From Myroides phaeus (lineage in GTDB: Bacteria; Bacteroidota; Bacteroidia; Flavobacteriales; Flavobacteriaceae): DNA of 64,000 bases. The notes beneath the pieces were generated by a model. That model did no database searches. It had not been told where the DNA came from and worked only from the letters and a program-made list of their open reading frames with translations. A program made the position numbers and the translations under genes. Of the stretch, positions 42,282-50,830 are shown piece by piece. How positions within the stretch are numbered: the first letter of the stretch is position 1; each line of letters opens with the position of its first letter. Location: assembly GCF_900099675.1 (NCBI RefSeq), contig NZ_FNDQ01000001.1, forward strand, positions 169,228 to 233,227, read 5' to 3'.

Positions 42282-42839
42282 ATGAGAAAATTATTTTTAG
42301 CGCTATTATTAATAGGAGGAACTCTTGGGGTTAAGGCTCAGGCAGTTAACGAGGTTAAAGTGAATGTATTGAATACTTTGGTGTTGGCTTCAGTTGAATT
42401 AGGATACGAACATTTTATTGATCACAATCAGTCTATTGGAGCAAACTTCAATATTAATGACCGTTTTTCTTACCACGCAGAGAAGAGTAGTAGAAACCAA
42501 AAGTTTAAGACTAACAGTATTTTAGTAAACTATAATTACTATTTCGGAGGAAAGACTGATGCTAATGGAAGTGGATATGTTGTGTCTCCATTTATGAAAT
42601 ATCGTTTTGGTAATTTTGAAGAAGATAGATTTAATGATGTTTCTCAGAAAGTTGAGTTAGATAAAGTAGATATGAATAGCTTTATCTTTGGTGTTGGTGT
42701 TGGTTATAAATGGGCATTAGGTGATTCTTTTACAATTCACCCATTTGTTGACATCGCTCGTAACTTTAGTAGTGAAGTAAACGACCGTTTCAGTGCAATT
42801 GAAGTTAATGCTGGTGTAAATATCGGATATAGATTTTAA
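42282..42839 (+). CDS. Small outer-membrane beta-barrel protein (DUF3575-like)
   Basis: The protein has 185 residues. The N-terminal signal peptide ends at about 19 (LLLIGGTLGVKAQ). The rest alternates polar and hydrophobic residues in strands, with KVNVLNTLVLASVELGYEHF near the mature N-terminus and a C-terminal aromatic residue (GVNIGYRF) as in outer-membrane barrels. This arrangement resembles DUF3575/OMP_b-brl families. It probably forms an 8-stranded barrel; function unknown. It is followed by a strong bidirectional terminator. Confidence 0.8.
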   Translation: MRKLFLALLLIGGTLGVKAQAVNEVKVNVLNTLVLASVELGYEHFIDHNQSIGANFNINDRFSYHAEKSSRNQKFKTNSILVNYNYYFGGKTDANGSGYVVSPFMKYRFGNFEEDRFNDVSQKVELDKVDMNSFIFGVGVGYKWALGDSFTIHPFVDIARNFSSEVNDRFSAIEVNAGVNIGYRF

Positions 42840-42858
42840 TTAGAATTGTAATATATAG

Positions 42859-42892
42859 AAAAAGGGATACTTAAATAAGTATCCCTTTTTTT
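42859..42892. terminator. Bidirectional terminator between the barrel gene and the ALDH gene
   Basis: A perfect 15-bp stem (AAAAAGGGATACTTA / TAAGTATCCCTTTTT) with a 2-nt loop has a T-run on both strands. It serves the plus-strand barrel gene and the convergent dehydrogenase gene. Confidence 0.9.
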
Positions 42893-42908
42893 GTATGTTT
42901 TCTTCGGT

Positions 42909-44456
42909 TTAGAAGTCAAATTTAATTCCTTGAGCTAATGGTAAGTCTGTTCCGTAGTTAATCGTATTTGTTTGTCTTCTCATATATGCTTTCCAAGCAT
43001 CTGATCCTGACTCACGACCTCCTCCAGTTTCTTTCTCTCCTCCAAATGCTCCTCCAATTTCTGCTCCTGAGGTTCCAATATTGACATTGGCAATACCACA
43101 ATCTGATCCAGCGTGTGATAAGAATAATTCCATTTCTCTCATATTGGTAGTGAAGATTGATGATGATAACCCTTGTGGAACATTGTTCTGCATATCAATT
43201 GCTTCTTCAATTGTTGAATATTTCATAACATATAGAATAGGAGCAAATGTTTCTGCTTGTATAATTTCAAAGCTGTTTTTTCCTTCAATAATACACGGTT
43301 TTACATAACAACCGCTTTCATATCCAGAACCTTCTAATACACCACCTTCAACGATTATTTTACCGCCTTCTTGTTTTGCTTTTTCAATCGCATCTAAGTA
43401 GTCTTTTACAGCTCCTTTATCAATCAGAGGACCTACGTGGTTAGTAGCGTCTAAAGGATTTCCAATTTTTAATTGAGCATAAGCTTTTTGAAGTACGTCA
43501 AGTGTTTTGTCGTAAACGCTTTCGTGTATGATTAATCGTCTTGTAGATGTACAACGTTGTCCTGCTGTTCCTACAGCTCCAAATACGGCTCCTACTAAAA
43601 CCATATTTATATCTGCGTGTTCTGATACAATAATCGCATTGTTTCCTCCTAATTCAAGAATAGTATTTCCAAAGCGTTCTGCTACAGTTTTTGATACGTG
43701 TCTTCCAATACGGGTAGAACCTGTAAATGATACTAATGGAATACGAGGGTCATTGTTGATTAAGTCGCCACATTCGTTACCAATAACTAAGTTTGAAACT
43801 CCTTCTGGAATGTTGTTTAACTTGAATACTTCTGAGATAATGTTTTGACAAGCTACTCCACAAAGAGGTGTTTTTGAACTTGGTTTCCAGATACAAACGT
43901 CTCCACAAACCCAAGCAATCATCGTATTCCAACTCCATACAGCAACTGGGAAGTTGAAAGCTGAGATAATACCAACAATTCCGATTGGGTGCCATTGCTC
44001 ATACATTCTGTGCATTGGTCGCTCTGAATGCATTGTTAAGCCGTATAATTGACGTGATAAACCTACTGCAAAGTCACAGATGTCTATCATTTCTTGAACT
44101 TCTCCAAGTCCTTCTTGTAAACTTTTTCCCATTTCATAGGAAACAAGCTTTCCTAAGTATTCTTTTTTATTGCGTAGTTCTTGTCCAATTTGACGTACAA
44201 TATCTCCTCTTTTAGGAGCTGGAACAAGTTTCCAATCTTTATACGCTGCTTGAGCAGTTTGCATCACTTTTTCGTAGTCCTCTGCTGTTGATGCTTTTAC
44301 TTTTCCAATTAACTTGCCATCTACAGGTGAATAAGATTCAAGTACTTTTCCATTTGAAAAGGATGTTGATCCTGTAGAAGATCGCTCGTTTACTTCTTTT
44401 AAACCTAACATTTTCAGAACTTCTGAAATGTCGATTTGGTTAGTTACTGTACTCAT
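42909..44456 (-). CDS. Aldehyde dehydrogenase, ALDH7 (aminoadipate-semialdehyde) type
   Basis: This NAD(P)-dependent aldehyde dehydrogenase has 515 residues, with GIVGIISAFNFPVAVWSWN, WKPSSKTPL, FTGSTRIGRHVSKTVAERFG, the catalytic Glu in ILELGGNNAII and the catalytic Cys in GTAGQRCTSTRRL. The sequence is closest in style to the ALDH7/antiquitin group, which oxidises alpha-aminoadipate semialdehyde or piperideine-6-carboxylate in lysine degradation. The neighbouring 3-hydroxyanthranilate dioxygenase raises the alternative of a role in tryptophan catabolism. The gene lies 85 bp downstream of that dioxygenase gene. Confidence 0.9.
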   Translation of the reverse strand: MSTVTNQIDISEVLKMLGLKEVNERSSTGSTSFSNGKVLESYSPVDGKLIGKVKASTAEDYEKVMQTAQAAYKDWKLVPAPKRGDIVRQIGQELRNKKEYLGKLVSYEMGKSLQEGLGEVQEMIDICDFAVGLSRQLYGLTMHSERPMHRMYEQWHPIGIVGIISAFNFPVAVWSWNTMIAWVCGDVCIWKPSSKTPLCGVACQNIISEVFKLNNIPEGVSNLVIGNECGDLINNDPRIPLVSFTGSTRIGRHVSKTVAERFGNTILELGGNNAIIVSEHADINMVLVGAVFGAVGTAGQRCTSTRRLIIHESVYDKTLDVLQKAYAQLKIGNPLDATNHVGPLIDKGAVKDYLDAIEKAKQEGGKIIVEGGVLEGSGYESGCYVKPCIIEGKNSFEIIQAETFAPILYVMKYSTIEEAIDMQNNVPQGLSSSIFTTNMREMELFLSHAGSDCGIANVNIGTSGAEIGGAFGGEKETGGGRESGSDAWKAYMRRQTNTINYGTDLPLAQGIKFDF

Positions 44457-44541
44457 TTTTTTAGTTTATAGTTTTTATATGGTTGATATAATGCTAATAT
44501 AAAAAAAAAACACAGTATTTGATGTAAACACCTAAATAGTT

Positions 44542-45075
44542 CTATTTTGTAAACTTAGGGTTAGTTGGCATAACGGTATGGCAACATTCACAAGTGCGTA
44601 ATTCTTCTGAAGAATAAAAGTGTTTAAAGTGTGGTAAGAAATCAGTTTCTATATTGGTTAACTCAAAGTAAACTTCATATAGCTTGTGATTACAGTTATC
44701 ACAATACCATATTAGCCCATCTTTTGAACCTTTTTCTTTTCGCTTTTTCTCTACAACTAAGCCTACTGAATTTTCTGTTCGAATAGGAGAGTGTGGTACT
44801 TTAGGAGGGAGCAAGTAAATATCTCCCTCGTTTAAAGTAATGCGTTTTCTTTCGTTGTTTTCTTGTATATCAATATAGATCGTTCCTTCTAATTGAAAGA
44901 AGAATTCTTCTGCTTCGTTGTAATGAAAGTCTTTACGTGCATTTGGTCCACCAACGACCATAATAATATAGTCAGATGACTCTGGATATAAATTTTTATT
45001 GCCAACAGGGGGTTGTAATAAGGATTTATTCTCTTTAACCCACTTAAAAATATTAAATGACGATGTTGTACTCAT
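44542..45075 (-). CDS. nbaC: 3-hydroxyanthranilate 3,4-dioxygenase
   Basis: This iron-dependent cupin dioxygenase opens the ring of 3-hydroxyanthranilate in tryptophan breakdown and quinolinate formation. It has 177 residues. The iron ligands are His51 and Glu57 in HYNEAEEFF and His95 in KVPHSPIRT. The C-terminal rubredoxin-like iron site of the bacterial enzyme is complete: Cys125 and Cys128 (WYCDNC) and Cys162 and Cys165 (TCECCH). The next gene on the strand is the ALDH. No other kynurenine-pathway gene is in the window. Confidence 0.94.
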   Translation of the reverse strand: MSTTSSFNIFKWVKENKSLLQPPVGNKNLYPESSDYIIMVVGGPNARKDFHYNEAEEFFFQLEGTIYIDIQENNERKRITLNEGDIYLLPPKVPHSPIRTENSVGLVVEKKRKEKGSKDGLIWYCDNCNHKLYEVYFELTNIETDFLPHFKHFYSSEELRTCECCHTVMPTNPKFTK

Positions 45076-45082
45076 AATGTTA

Positions 45083-46339
45083 TTAATTACTTCTACTCAA
45101 CCAACTTTGTGGATTGTTGATGTCTGTATTGTGTGAAAGTAAAAATTTCAGTACTGTTTTCCCAGCACTATTTGTATTAACTGTTCCGATGTTTTGTTTG
45201 ATACTTACTTTATCTCCTTTTTTCACAGATACATCACTTAAGTTTTGATAAACAGTAATGTAGTCCCCGTGTTGAATAAGTACGGCTTTATTTCCTCCAG
45301 GCAATACTTGTACTTGTAATACATCTCCCTGGAATACAGCTCTTGCTTTTGAACCTGCTTCTGTCGTAATCTCCAAGCCACTATTGTGAATTGTAAGATG
45401 TGTTTGCACAGGGTGTGGTTGGTCTCCATAAGGCAACGAAATATATCCTTTGCTTACTGGCCAAGGTAATTTTCCTTTATTTGATTTAAAGTTATCTGCT
45501 ACTATTTTTTCTTCTGGTGTAAGTTCAAATGCTGTTGCAGTTTTACTTGTTGTTGTCGATTTAGTAGTTGTTTTACCTGCTTTTGCAGCTTTTTCACGAG
45601 CAATACGGTTTGCTTCTTCAATTGCTTCTTTAATTAATTGCTTAATCTTTCTGTCAATCTCTCTCGTTTGCTCTTGTTTGTTTTTAATATCTTGATTGTA
45701 TTTTTTTTGGTCTTTTTGTACAATAGCTATTAAGTCTTTCTGCTCTACAAGGTCTTGTTGTAAATTCTTTTCGTTTTGCTGTTGTTCAGCCAAAAGTTTT
45801 CGTTGTCTTTCTTTTTGAGCTTCAAGTTTTACTAATGCGCCCTTTAATTCTTCTGCTTTTTCTTTTACTTCGTCCCCTTGTGCTTTTCTATAATCAGCAT
45901 ATTGCTTCATATATTGTACGCGTTTGTAAGCCTGTACAAAGTTGTCAGACGATAAGATAAACATAATACGACTTTGGCTTGATTTAGTTTTATATGACTT
46001 TAAAACCATTTTAGCATAATCGTCTTTCAAAGCTGTAAGTTCAGCTTGAAGTGCATCTACTTCTTTTTGTGTTTTGCTAATTGTAGTATTAGTTGTAGCA
46101 ATTTGCATCTGAACATTTTGAATTAATTGTCTGTTCAGGTTTATCTTTCTATTTTGCTCTTCTATTTCAGCAAGAATATTACGTTCCTTAGTTTTTTCTT
46201 TTCTAAGTAGGTCTTGTACTACTTTGATCTCAACTAATATTTGCTGTTTTTTACGTTCTAATTGTTCTTGCGTCTCTTTTGTTTGTCCCCAAGCAAACAC
46301 AGTAAATAAGAAAAATAGGATGTAATATGCTCTTGTCAT
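45083..46339 (-). CDS. EnvC-like murein hydrolase activator (degenerate M23)
   Basis: This 418-residue exported protein has a signal peptide (1-18, ending FAWGQ), then a long coiled coil (about 20-250, rich in KQQIL, KEKTKERNILAEIEEQ and similar), a linker with Thr-Ser-Lys repeats, and a C-terminal LytM/M23 fold (about 295-418). The metal ligands of active M23 peptidases are missing: the segment that should read HxxxD is HNSGLEITTE, and YQNL replaces the usual YxHL. It is therefore probably a non-catalytic activator of amidases, like EnvC. It lies 7 bp upstream of the dioxygenase gene on the strand. Confidence 0.87.
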   Translation of the reverse strand: MTRAYYILFFLFTVFAWGQTKETQEQLERKKQQILVEIKVVQDLLRKEKTKERNILAEIEEQNRKINLNRQLIQNVQMQIATTNTTISKTQKEVDALQAELTALKDDYAKMVLKSYKTKSSQSRIMFILSSDNFVQAYKRVQYMKQYADYRKAQGDEVKEKAEELKGALVKLEAQKERQRKLLAEQQQNEKNLQQDLVEQKDLIAIVQKDQKKYNQDIKNKQEQTREIDRKIKQLIKEAIEEANRIAREKAAKAGKTTTKSTTTSKTATAFELTPEEKIVADNFKSNKGKLPWPVSKGYISLPYGDQPHPVQTHLTIHNSGLEITTEAGSKARAVFQGDVLQVQVLPGGNKAVLIQHGDYITVYQNLSDVSVKKGDKVSIKQNIGTVNTNSAGKTVLKFLLSHNTDINNPQSWLSRSN

Positions 46340-46368
46340 TTGTAGAATTCTTCTGTGATTTGATCTTT

Positions 46369-47148
46369 TTAATTTAATCCAACTCGCTTATAACCAGAGG
46401 GTACTTTGTATTTGAAGTTTAAATCTTCATTAAAAGTAACATTGTCATAACGGATGTTCAAATGTATGGTTTTTTCTTGTCTTGCGAGAATATTAATTTC
46501 AGTTGGTGTAGTAAACTTATCTACCTTTTTATAACTTGGATAATTTATAGTTACGCTTCGATTTTTTGCTGTTTCTGATATCTCTTCTTTTTTCAATAAA
46601 CCACTTTTATCTTCGAAGTAAAATGCAGATTGAATATCTTCTTCTACGGCAGCTTCTAACTTGTGCAAACCATCTTCTATTGTACTATTTAGTTTTTTAT
46701 TGAAACTCTTGCTATCAATAGCCTGACCTAATAGAAGATTTTGAAATCGGTTAAAGTCTAATTCTGTCCCAACCCATTTGCTTAGAACACTAAAGTCTCC
46801 TTCAAAGTAAACGCCATTTATTTTCTCGTAATATTGAACTTGCTCTGGTGTAACAAGTGCTTTAGCAACAGGAAAACCTAAAAAGCGTACATTAATAAGT
46901 ATTTGTTTGTCTTTTTCAATGAATATATCCATCCCGAATTTTCGCGATTCCTTGTCTGATTCGAATGACGCTGAAGAGCGAATTGCTGATGTGGTGAAGT
47001 CGTTATTATTCTTGTTGTGGTTGTTTAGTATCGTTAATACAGTTTTTGAGTTTGTTGCATCTTTTTCATCTAATAAAGAGCCAGAATTGCCTTTTTTACA
47101 ACTAATAAGTAGGGAAATGCACAAAAATGTGAATACTATCTTTTTCAT
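46369..47148 (-). CDS. DUF4292 family lipoprotein
   Basis: This protein has 259 residues from the ATG at 47148 (MKKIVFTFLCISLLISCKKG), a typical lipoprotein signal with Cys17 after LLIS. An upstream in-frame ATG would place 12 residues before the signal and is rejected. The mature part has alternating strands (SASFESDKESRKFGMDIFIE, QILINVRFLGFPVAKALVT, VQYYEKINGVYFEGDFSVL), like the LolB/LolA-like fold attributed to DUF4292. An envelope-lipid transport role is plausible but not shown. It lies 29 bp upstream of the envC-like gene. Confidence 0.8.
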   Translation of the reverse strand: MKKIVFTFLCISLLISCKKGNSGSLLDEKDATNSKTVLTILNNHNKNNNDFTTSAIRSSASFESDKESRKFGMDIFIEKDKQILINVRFLGFPVAKALVTPEQVQYYEKINGVYFEGDFSVLSKWVGTELDFNRFQNLLLGQAIDSKSFNKKLNSTIEDGLHKLEAAVEEDIQSAFYFEDKSGLLKKEEISETAKNRSVTINYPSYKKVDKFTTPTEINILARQEKTIHLNIRYDNVTFNEDLNFKYKVPSGYKRVGLN

Positions 47149-47190
47149 AACTACACTTGAAATAATCTGTTTATAGACAAGCAAGATAGA

Positions 47191-47228
47191 TAAAAAAAAT
47201 CCGTTTTAAAGTAATTTAAAACGGATTT
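47191..47228 (-). terminator. Terminator of the sugar nucleotidyltransferase gene
   Basis: A perfect 14-bp stem (AAATCCGTTTTAAA / TTTAAAACGGATTT) with a 4-nt loop ends in a T-run on the minus strand. It lies 7 bp after the stop at 47236 and before the DUF4292 gene. Confidence 0.9.
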
Positions 47229-47235
47229 AATATTT

Positions 47236-48246
47236 TTAGTCTAATACAGAATAATCTCCTATACTGATGTTGGTATGTTTACCGTCATATTTAGCATAGT
47301 TACCAATCATAGCATTGTCTAATTTCGCATTGCGAATAGTTGCGTTTGTTTGGATAAGACTATTTTCAATAGTTGAATCTTCTACAACTGAGTTGTCTCC
47401 TAAAGAAACGTTTGGACCAACTGTTGCATTTTTTAATACAACGTTATTTCCAATATAACAAGGTCTGATGATTGTACTGTTTTCAATTGTAATGTTTTCT
47501 GCTACAAAGTTTTCGTTGTCTTTTTCTAAGAAATTCAACATTCTTGTATTTGTATCCACTGTAACATCTTTGTTTCCACAGTCCATCCACTCATCAACTT
47601 TACCAGGAGCAAACAACATTCCTTTTTGCTTCATATTTTCTAAAGCATCGGTTAGTTGGTATTCTCCACCTTTGATAATATTATTGTCAAGTAAGTATTC
47701 TAATTCTTTGCGTAAAACTTCTCCGCTTTTGAAGTAGTAAATACCGATAATAGCTAAGTCAGATACAAATTCTTTTGGTTTTTCAACGAAGTCTATAATT
47801 TCGTTTTTCTCGTTCAGTTGAACGACACCAAAAGCACTCGGGTCTTCTACTTGTTTTACCCAAATTACACTGTCTGCTTCTTTGTTTAAGTTAAAGTCTG
47901 CTCTGAATAATGTATCAGCATAAGCTACTACAATTGGTCCTTGCATACTTTCTTTTGCACAAAGAATAGCGTGTGCTGTTCCTAAAGCTTCGTTTTGGTA
48001 ACAGATTGTTCCTTTTGCACCTAATTTTTCTGCAATAGCAATTAAATCTTCTTCTACTTTTTTACCGAAACTTTCGTGGATGATAAAAGCGATTTCATCA
48101 ATTTGGTCGTTTAATACCTTTGCGATGTCTTCTACTAATCTATGTACAATTGGTTTTCCTGCGATTGGAATTAACGGTTTAGGAACCGTTAATGTGTGTG
48201 GACGTAAGCGTGAACCACGTCCAGCCATTGGCACGATTATTTTCAT
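47236..48246 (-). CDS. Sugar-1-phosphate nucleotidyltransferase with beta-helix tail
   Basis: The 336-residue enzyme starts MKIIVPMAGRGSRLRPHTLT, the NTP-transferase signature (G-x-G-x-R-LxPhT), followed by PKPLIPIAGKPIV. The substrate region has VAYADTLFRADF and VDEWMDCGNK. The last 90 residues form hexapeptide-type repeats (NITIENSTIIRPCYIGNNVV and so on), a left-handed beta-helix as in GlmU- and mannose-type pyrophosphorylases. It activates a sugar-1-phosphate, but the sugar is uncertain. It is not next to the rfb genes, so a role in another envelope polymer is possible. It lies 27 bp after dut on the strand. Confidence 0.87.
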   Translation of the reverse strand: MKIIVPMAGRGSRLRPHTLTVPKPLIPIAGKPIVHRLVEDIAKVLNDQIDEIAFIIHESFGKKVEEDLIAIAEKLGAKGTICYQNEALGTAHAILCAKESMQGPIVVAYADTLFRADFNLNKEADSVIWVKQVEDPSAFGVVQLNEKNEIIDFVEKPKEFVSDLAIIGIYYFKSGEVLRKELEYLLDNNIIKGGEYQLTDALENMKQKGMLFAPGKVDEWMDCGNKDVTVDTNTRMLNFLEKDNENFVAENITIENSTIIRPCYIGNNVVLKNATVGPNVSLGDNSVVEDSTIENSLIQTNATIRNAKLDNAMIGNYAKYDGKHTNISIGDYSVLD

Positions 48247-48273
48247 TCTCTAATTTCTTTGTATTTACTTCAC

Positions 48274-48711
48274 TTATTTTACTCCTGTACTACCAAAACC
48301 ACCAGCTCCTCTTTCTGTTTTATTTAAAACTTCAGCTGCTTGCCATTGAATTTGTTCAAATTTTGAAATAACCATTTGTGCAATACGTTCTCCGTTTTCA
48401 ATTACAAATGGCTCTTTTGATAGGTTTACTACAATTACACCTATTTCTCCTCTATAATCTGCATCTATCGTACCAGGACTGTTTAATAGTGTGATACCTT
48501 TTTTAGCTGCTAACCCGCTTCTTGGTCTGATTTGAGCCTCATATCCTTCTGGTAATTCAATGAATAATCCTGTTGGTACAATTGCTCTTTCAAGAGAATT
48601 TAAAGTAATAGGCTCCGTTAAATTTGCTCTTAAATCCATACCTGCTGACTGTGAAGTTTCATAGTTAGGTAATGAATGTTGAGATTTATTTATGATTTTT
48701 ATTGTAGTCAT
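48274..48711 (-). CDS. dut: dUTP diphosphatase
   Basis: This trimeric dUTPase hydrolyses dUTP to dUMP and keeps uracil out of DNA. From the ATG at 48711 ([18 protein letters not shown]) it has 145 residues, the family length; an upstream ATG eight codons earlier is less likely. All five motifs are present: [39 protein letters not shown] and the C-terminal [10 protein letters not shown]. It is divergent from xseA over a 439-bp repeat-rich gap. Confidence 0.96.
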   Translation of the reverse strand: MTTIKIINKSQHSLPNYETSQSAGMDLRANLTEPITLNSLERAIVPTGLFIELPEGYEAQIRPRSGLAAKKGITLLNSPGTIDADYRGEIGVIVVNLSKEPFVIENGERIAQMVISKFEQIQWQAAEVLNKTERGAGGFGSTGVK

Positions 48712-49150
48712 ACTTGTCTTTTTTATAGATAACAAATATAAAAAAGATATGAGTATATAAATAATTTATCGCTTGTTGATGTACGTATTAACATTTTTTA
48801 GTCGTTTTGTTGTCAGATTGACCCGTACTTAAATTACTGTACAGTACAAAACAGGATTATCAACTATAACTGTACAGCTATAGTAGGACGAGACAAGGAC
48901 GAGACAGGTTTTATACAGAGTGCTTGTATAGTGTATGTATAGTACTTGTATAGTCAATGTATACTTTTTATGTCAAAGTGTACATTCACTATACATAAAA
49001 AGTATAATGAATATAGAAGCACACTGATTAATATTGGAATAAATGATGCTTTAAGGCTATTGTAATTTTGCTAATTTTTATAACAATAGAACGTAGGGCT
49101 ATTGTATTTAAGATTGTACTTTTGTTTTCAAGTCATTAGAAAAAGCACAA
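48712..49150. promoter_or_regulatory. Palindrome- and repeat-rich dut/xseA divergent region
   Basis: No gene is seen here. The region holds a perfect 12-bp palindrome TACTGTACAGTA (48835-48846), a 20-bp near-palindrome with the same CTGTACAG core at 48864-48883 (core-to-core distance 33 bp) and an exact tandem pair AGGACGAGACA (48885-48906). It also holds CTTGTATAGT twice, 22 bp apart (48923 and 48945), and a 14-bp perfect inverted repeat TATACTTTTTATGT / ACATAAAAAGTATA (48960-48973 and 48993-49006). A second, smaller inverted repeat CTATTGT/ACAATAG is at 49057-49089. TACTTTTG at 49117-49124 could be the -7 element of xseA. Confidence 0.75.
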
Positions 49151-50632
49151 ATGAATCAAGAAAAAAAGTTTTTTAGCCTTAGTACAATTTTAAATAGAGT
49201 AAAGACTATTGTGGATGACGTTATTGCTGGAAATGCTTTTTGGGTTCGTGTTGAGATATCTCAAATCAAGGAGGATAGAAGAGGGCATATTTATTTAGAT
49301 TTGGTGGAGAACAAAGATGGTATTGTTTTAGCTAAATGTAGGGCTACTATTTGGCAGAAAAATGCTATTGACATCAAAAGGAGATTAGCTGAAAATGCCA
49401 AGGAAATACTGAAAGATGGCTCTGAGATTTTGTGCTATTGCGAGATTGTTTTTAGTGCTGTTTATGGTCTTTCTATTAATATTTTAGAGGTTGATTTGTC
49501 TTTTTCTTTAGGAGAGGTTGAACGTATTAAGCAAGAGAATTTAAAGAAACTGAAGGAAAATGGTTTGTTGGATCTAAATGCACGTTTTCACTTACCTAAG
49601 GTTATTCAGAAAATCGCATTGATTAGCTCTGAACGTACAGCAGGACATGCTGATTTTGTAAATCAGTTGACTAAGAATGAATATGGCTATGTTTTTCACG
49701 TAACTGCGATAGATTGTCAGGTACAAGGGGAGTTTGCTTATATGTCGATTATTAAAGCATTAAAAACAGCAAATAATTTAGAATGTGATGCAGTTGTTGT
49801 TATAAGAGGTGGTGGGGCTGCTTTAGATTTAGATGTGTTTAATAATTATGCTTTAGCTGAAACGATTGCTAAAATGAATATGCCTGTTTTAACGGGAATT
49901 GGTCATGAAACAGATAGTACTGTGGCAGATTTCGTAGCAAATAGGTTTTTTAAAACACCGAGTGCAGTGGCTGCGTTTATTGTTGAAAAAGCATATCATT
50001 TTGATGTGAATATTTCTCGTACTTATGATGGTATTATGCAGCTGTACAGACAACAAGTTACTATGAATAGGCATTTTGTTGATGTAACAGATAAGGAAAT
50101 TAAATCTAAATCACTGGCGATTACTCGTTTGAAAAGGGGAGAGCTTCACTTGGTTTCTAATCGGTTGATTAGTGAAGTAAAAAAGAGAATGGCTAAAGAA
50201 GAGTCTTTCTTGGAAATAAGTAAGCAAGCAATTGTGTTTCGCCCTAAAACAATTCTTACAAAACAAAACCAGGTTCTGAAAGAGAAGGGGAGGATTATTT
50301 CTTTTTTAGGTGAACAAATGATAGATACTCAGAAGCAGACATTGACTGTTTTACAAGAAAAACTGGGCTATCACGTGAATGGTTTTTTAAGACGTGAAAA
50401 AATTAGAATTAATGCGTTGGAAGAAATTCCACAGCTTTATGATTTAGAGACAATCTTGAAAAAGGGATTTTCGATTGTTAGATTGAACGGAAAAACAATA
50501 AACTATAATACCGAAATGAAAGAAGGTGATGAGTTAGAGATTATGGTTTTTAATAAAATATATATAATTACTTTAGGGAGTATTAAAGAGGTAGTATTAT
50601 GGAACAACTTACTTATGAAAGCGCAGCTTTAG
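49151..50632 (+). CDS. xseA: Exodeoxyribonuclease VII large subunit
   Basis: This is the catalytic subunit of the single-strand-specific exonuclease VII, with 493 residues. It has an N-terminal OB fold (FSLSTILNRVKTIVDDVIAGNAFWVRVEIS, QIKEDRRGHIYLDLVENKDG) and a catalytic core with VIRGGGAALDLDVFNNYALAETIA and LTGIGHETDSTVADFVANRFFKTPSAVAAFIV. A coiled-coil C-terminus and the terminal LKKGFSIVRLNGK follow. The last ~17 residues run over the start of xseB (34-bp overlap). A single -7 element is seen upstream. Confidence 0.95.
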   Translation: MNQEKKFFSLSTILNRVKTIVDDVIAGNAFWVRVEISQIKEDRRGHIYLDLVENKDGIVLAKCRATIWQKNAIDIKRRLAENAKEILKDGSEILCYCEIVFSAVYGLSINILEVDLSFSLGEVERIKQENLKKLKENGLLDLNARFHLPKVIQKIALISSERTAGHADFVNQLTKNEYGYVFHVTAIDCQVQGEFAYMSIIKALKTANNLECDAVVVIRGGGAALDLDVFNNYALAETIAKMNMPVLTGIGHETDSTVADFVANRFFKTPSAVAAFIVEKAYHFDVNISRTYDGIMQLYRQQVTMNRHFVDVTDKEIKSKSLAITRLKRGELHLVSNRLISEVKKRMAKEESFLEISKQAIVFRPKTILTKQNQVLKEKGRIISFLGEQMIDTQKQTLTVLQEKLGYHVNGFLRREKIRINALEEIPQLYDLETILKKGFSIVRLNGKTINYNTEMKEGDELEIMVFNKIYIITLGSIKEVVLWNNLLMKAQL

Positions 50633-50793
50633 AGCTTGAAGAGATTTTAGAAGATTTAAAAAATGACGAAGTTACTGTAGATGAGCTTGCTCAAAAGGTT
50701 GAAAGAGCTTCTAAATTAATTGTTTTCTGTAAAGAAAAATTGAATTCAACGGAAAAACAAGTGGAGGGAATTATAGAGCGATTAGGTTTATAA
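50599..50793 (+). CDS. xseB: Exodeoxyribonuclease VII small subunit
   Basis: This is a 64-residue helical subunit of exonuclease VII with the typical pattern LTYESAALELEEILEDLKND and LAQKVERASKLIVFCKEKL. It begins inside xseA and is presumably translated by coupling. A perfect 14-bp terminator stem follows 3 bp after its stop. Confidence 0.93.
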   Translation: MEQLTYESAALELEEILEDLKNDEVTVDELAQKVERASKLIVFCKEKLNSTEKQVEGIIERLGL

Positions 50794-50796
50794 AAT

Positions 50797-50830
50797 AAGA
50801 GGACTTTGTACAATACAAAGTCCTCTTGTT
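50797..50830. terminator. Bidirectional terminator of xseAB and the MscS gene
   Basis: A perfect 14-bp stem (AAGAGGACTTTGTA / TACAAAGTCCTCTT) with a 3-nt loop overlaps the end of the convergent channel gene and follows xseB by 3 bp. T-runs are weak, but the stem is strong. Confidence 0.8.

Noticed and set aside
43528..43848. Plus-strand ORF of 106 codons within the ALDH gene
   Set aside because: Antisense to a highly conserved enzyme; codon pattern follows the minus-strand gene.
47149..47184. Longer start for the DUF4292 lipoprotein
   Set aside because: It would place 12 residues in front of a perfect lipoprotein signal peptide.
48864..48883. DnaA-box or origin-like signal in the dut/xseA gap
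   Set aside because: TTATCAAC near 48857 has mismatches to the DnaA box, there is only one, and no dnaA, dnaN or GC-skew evidence is available.
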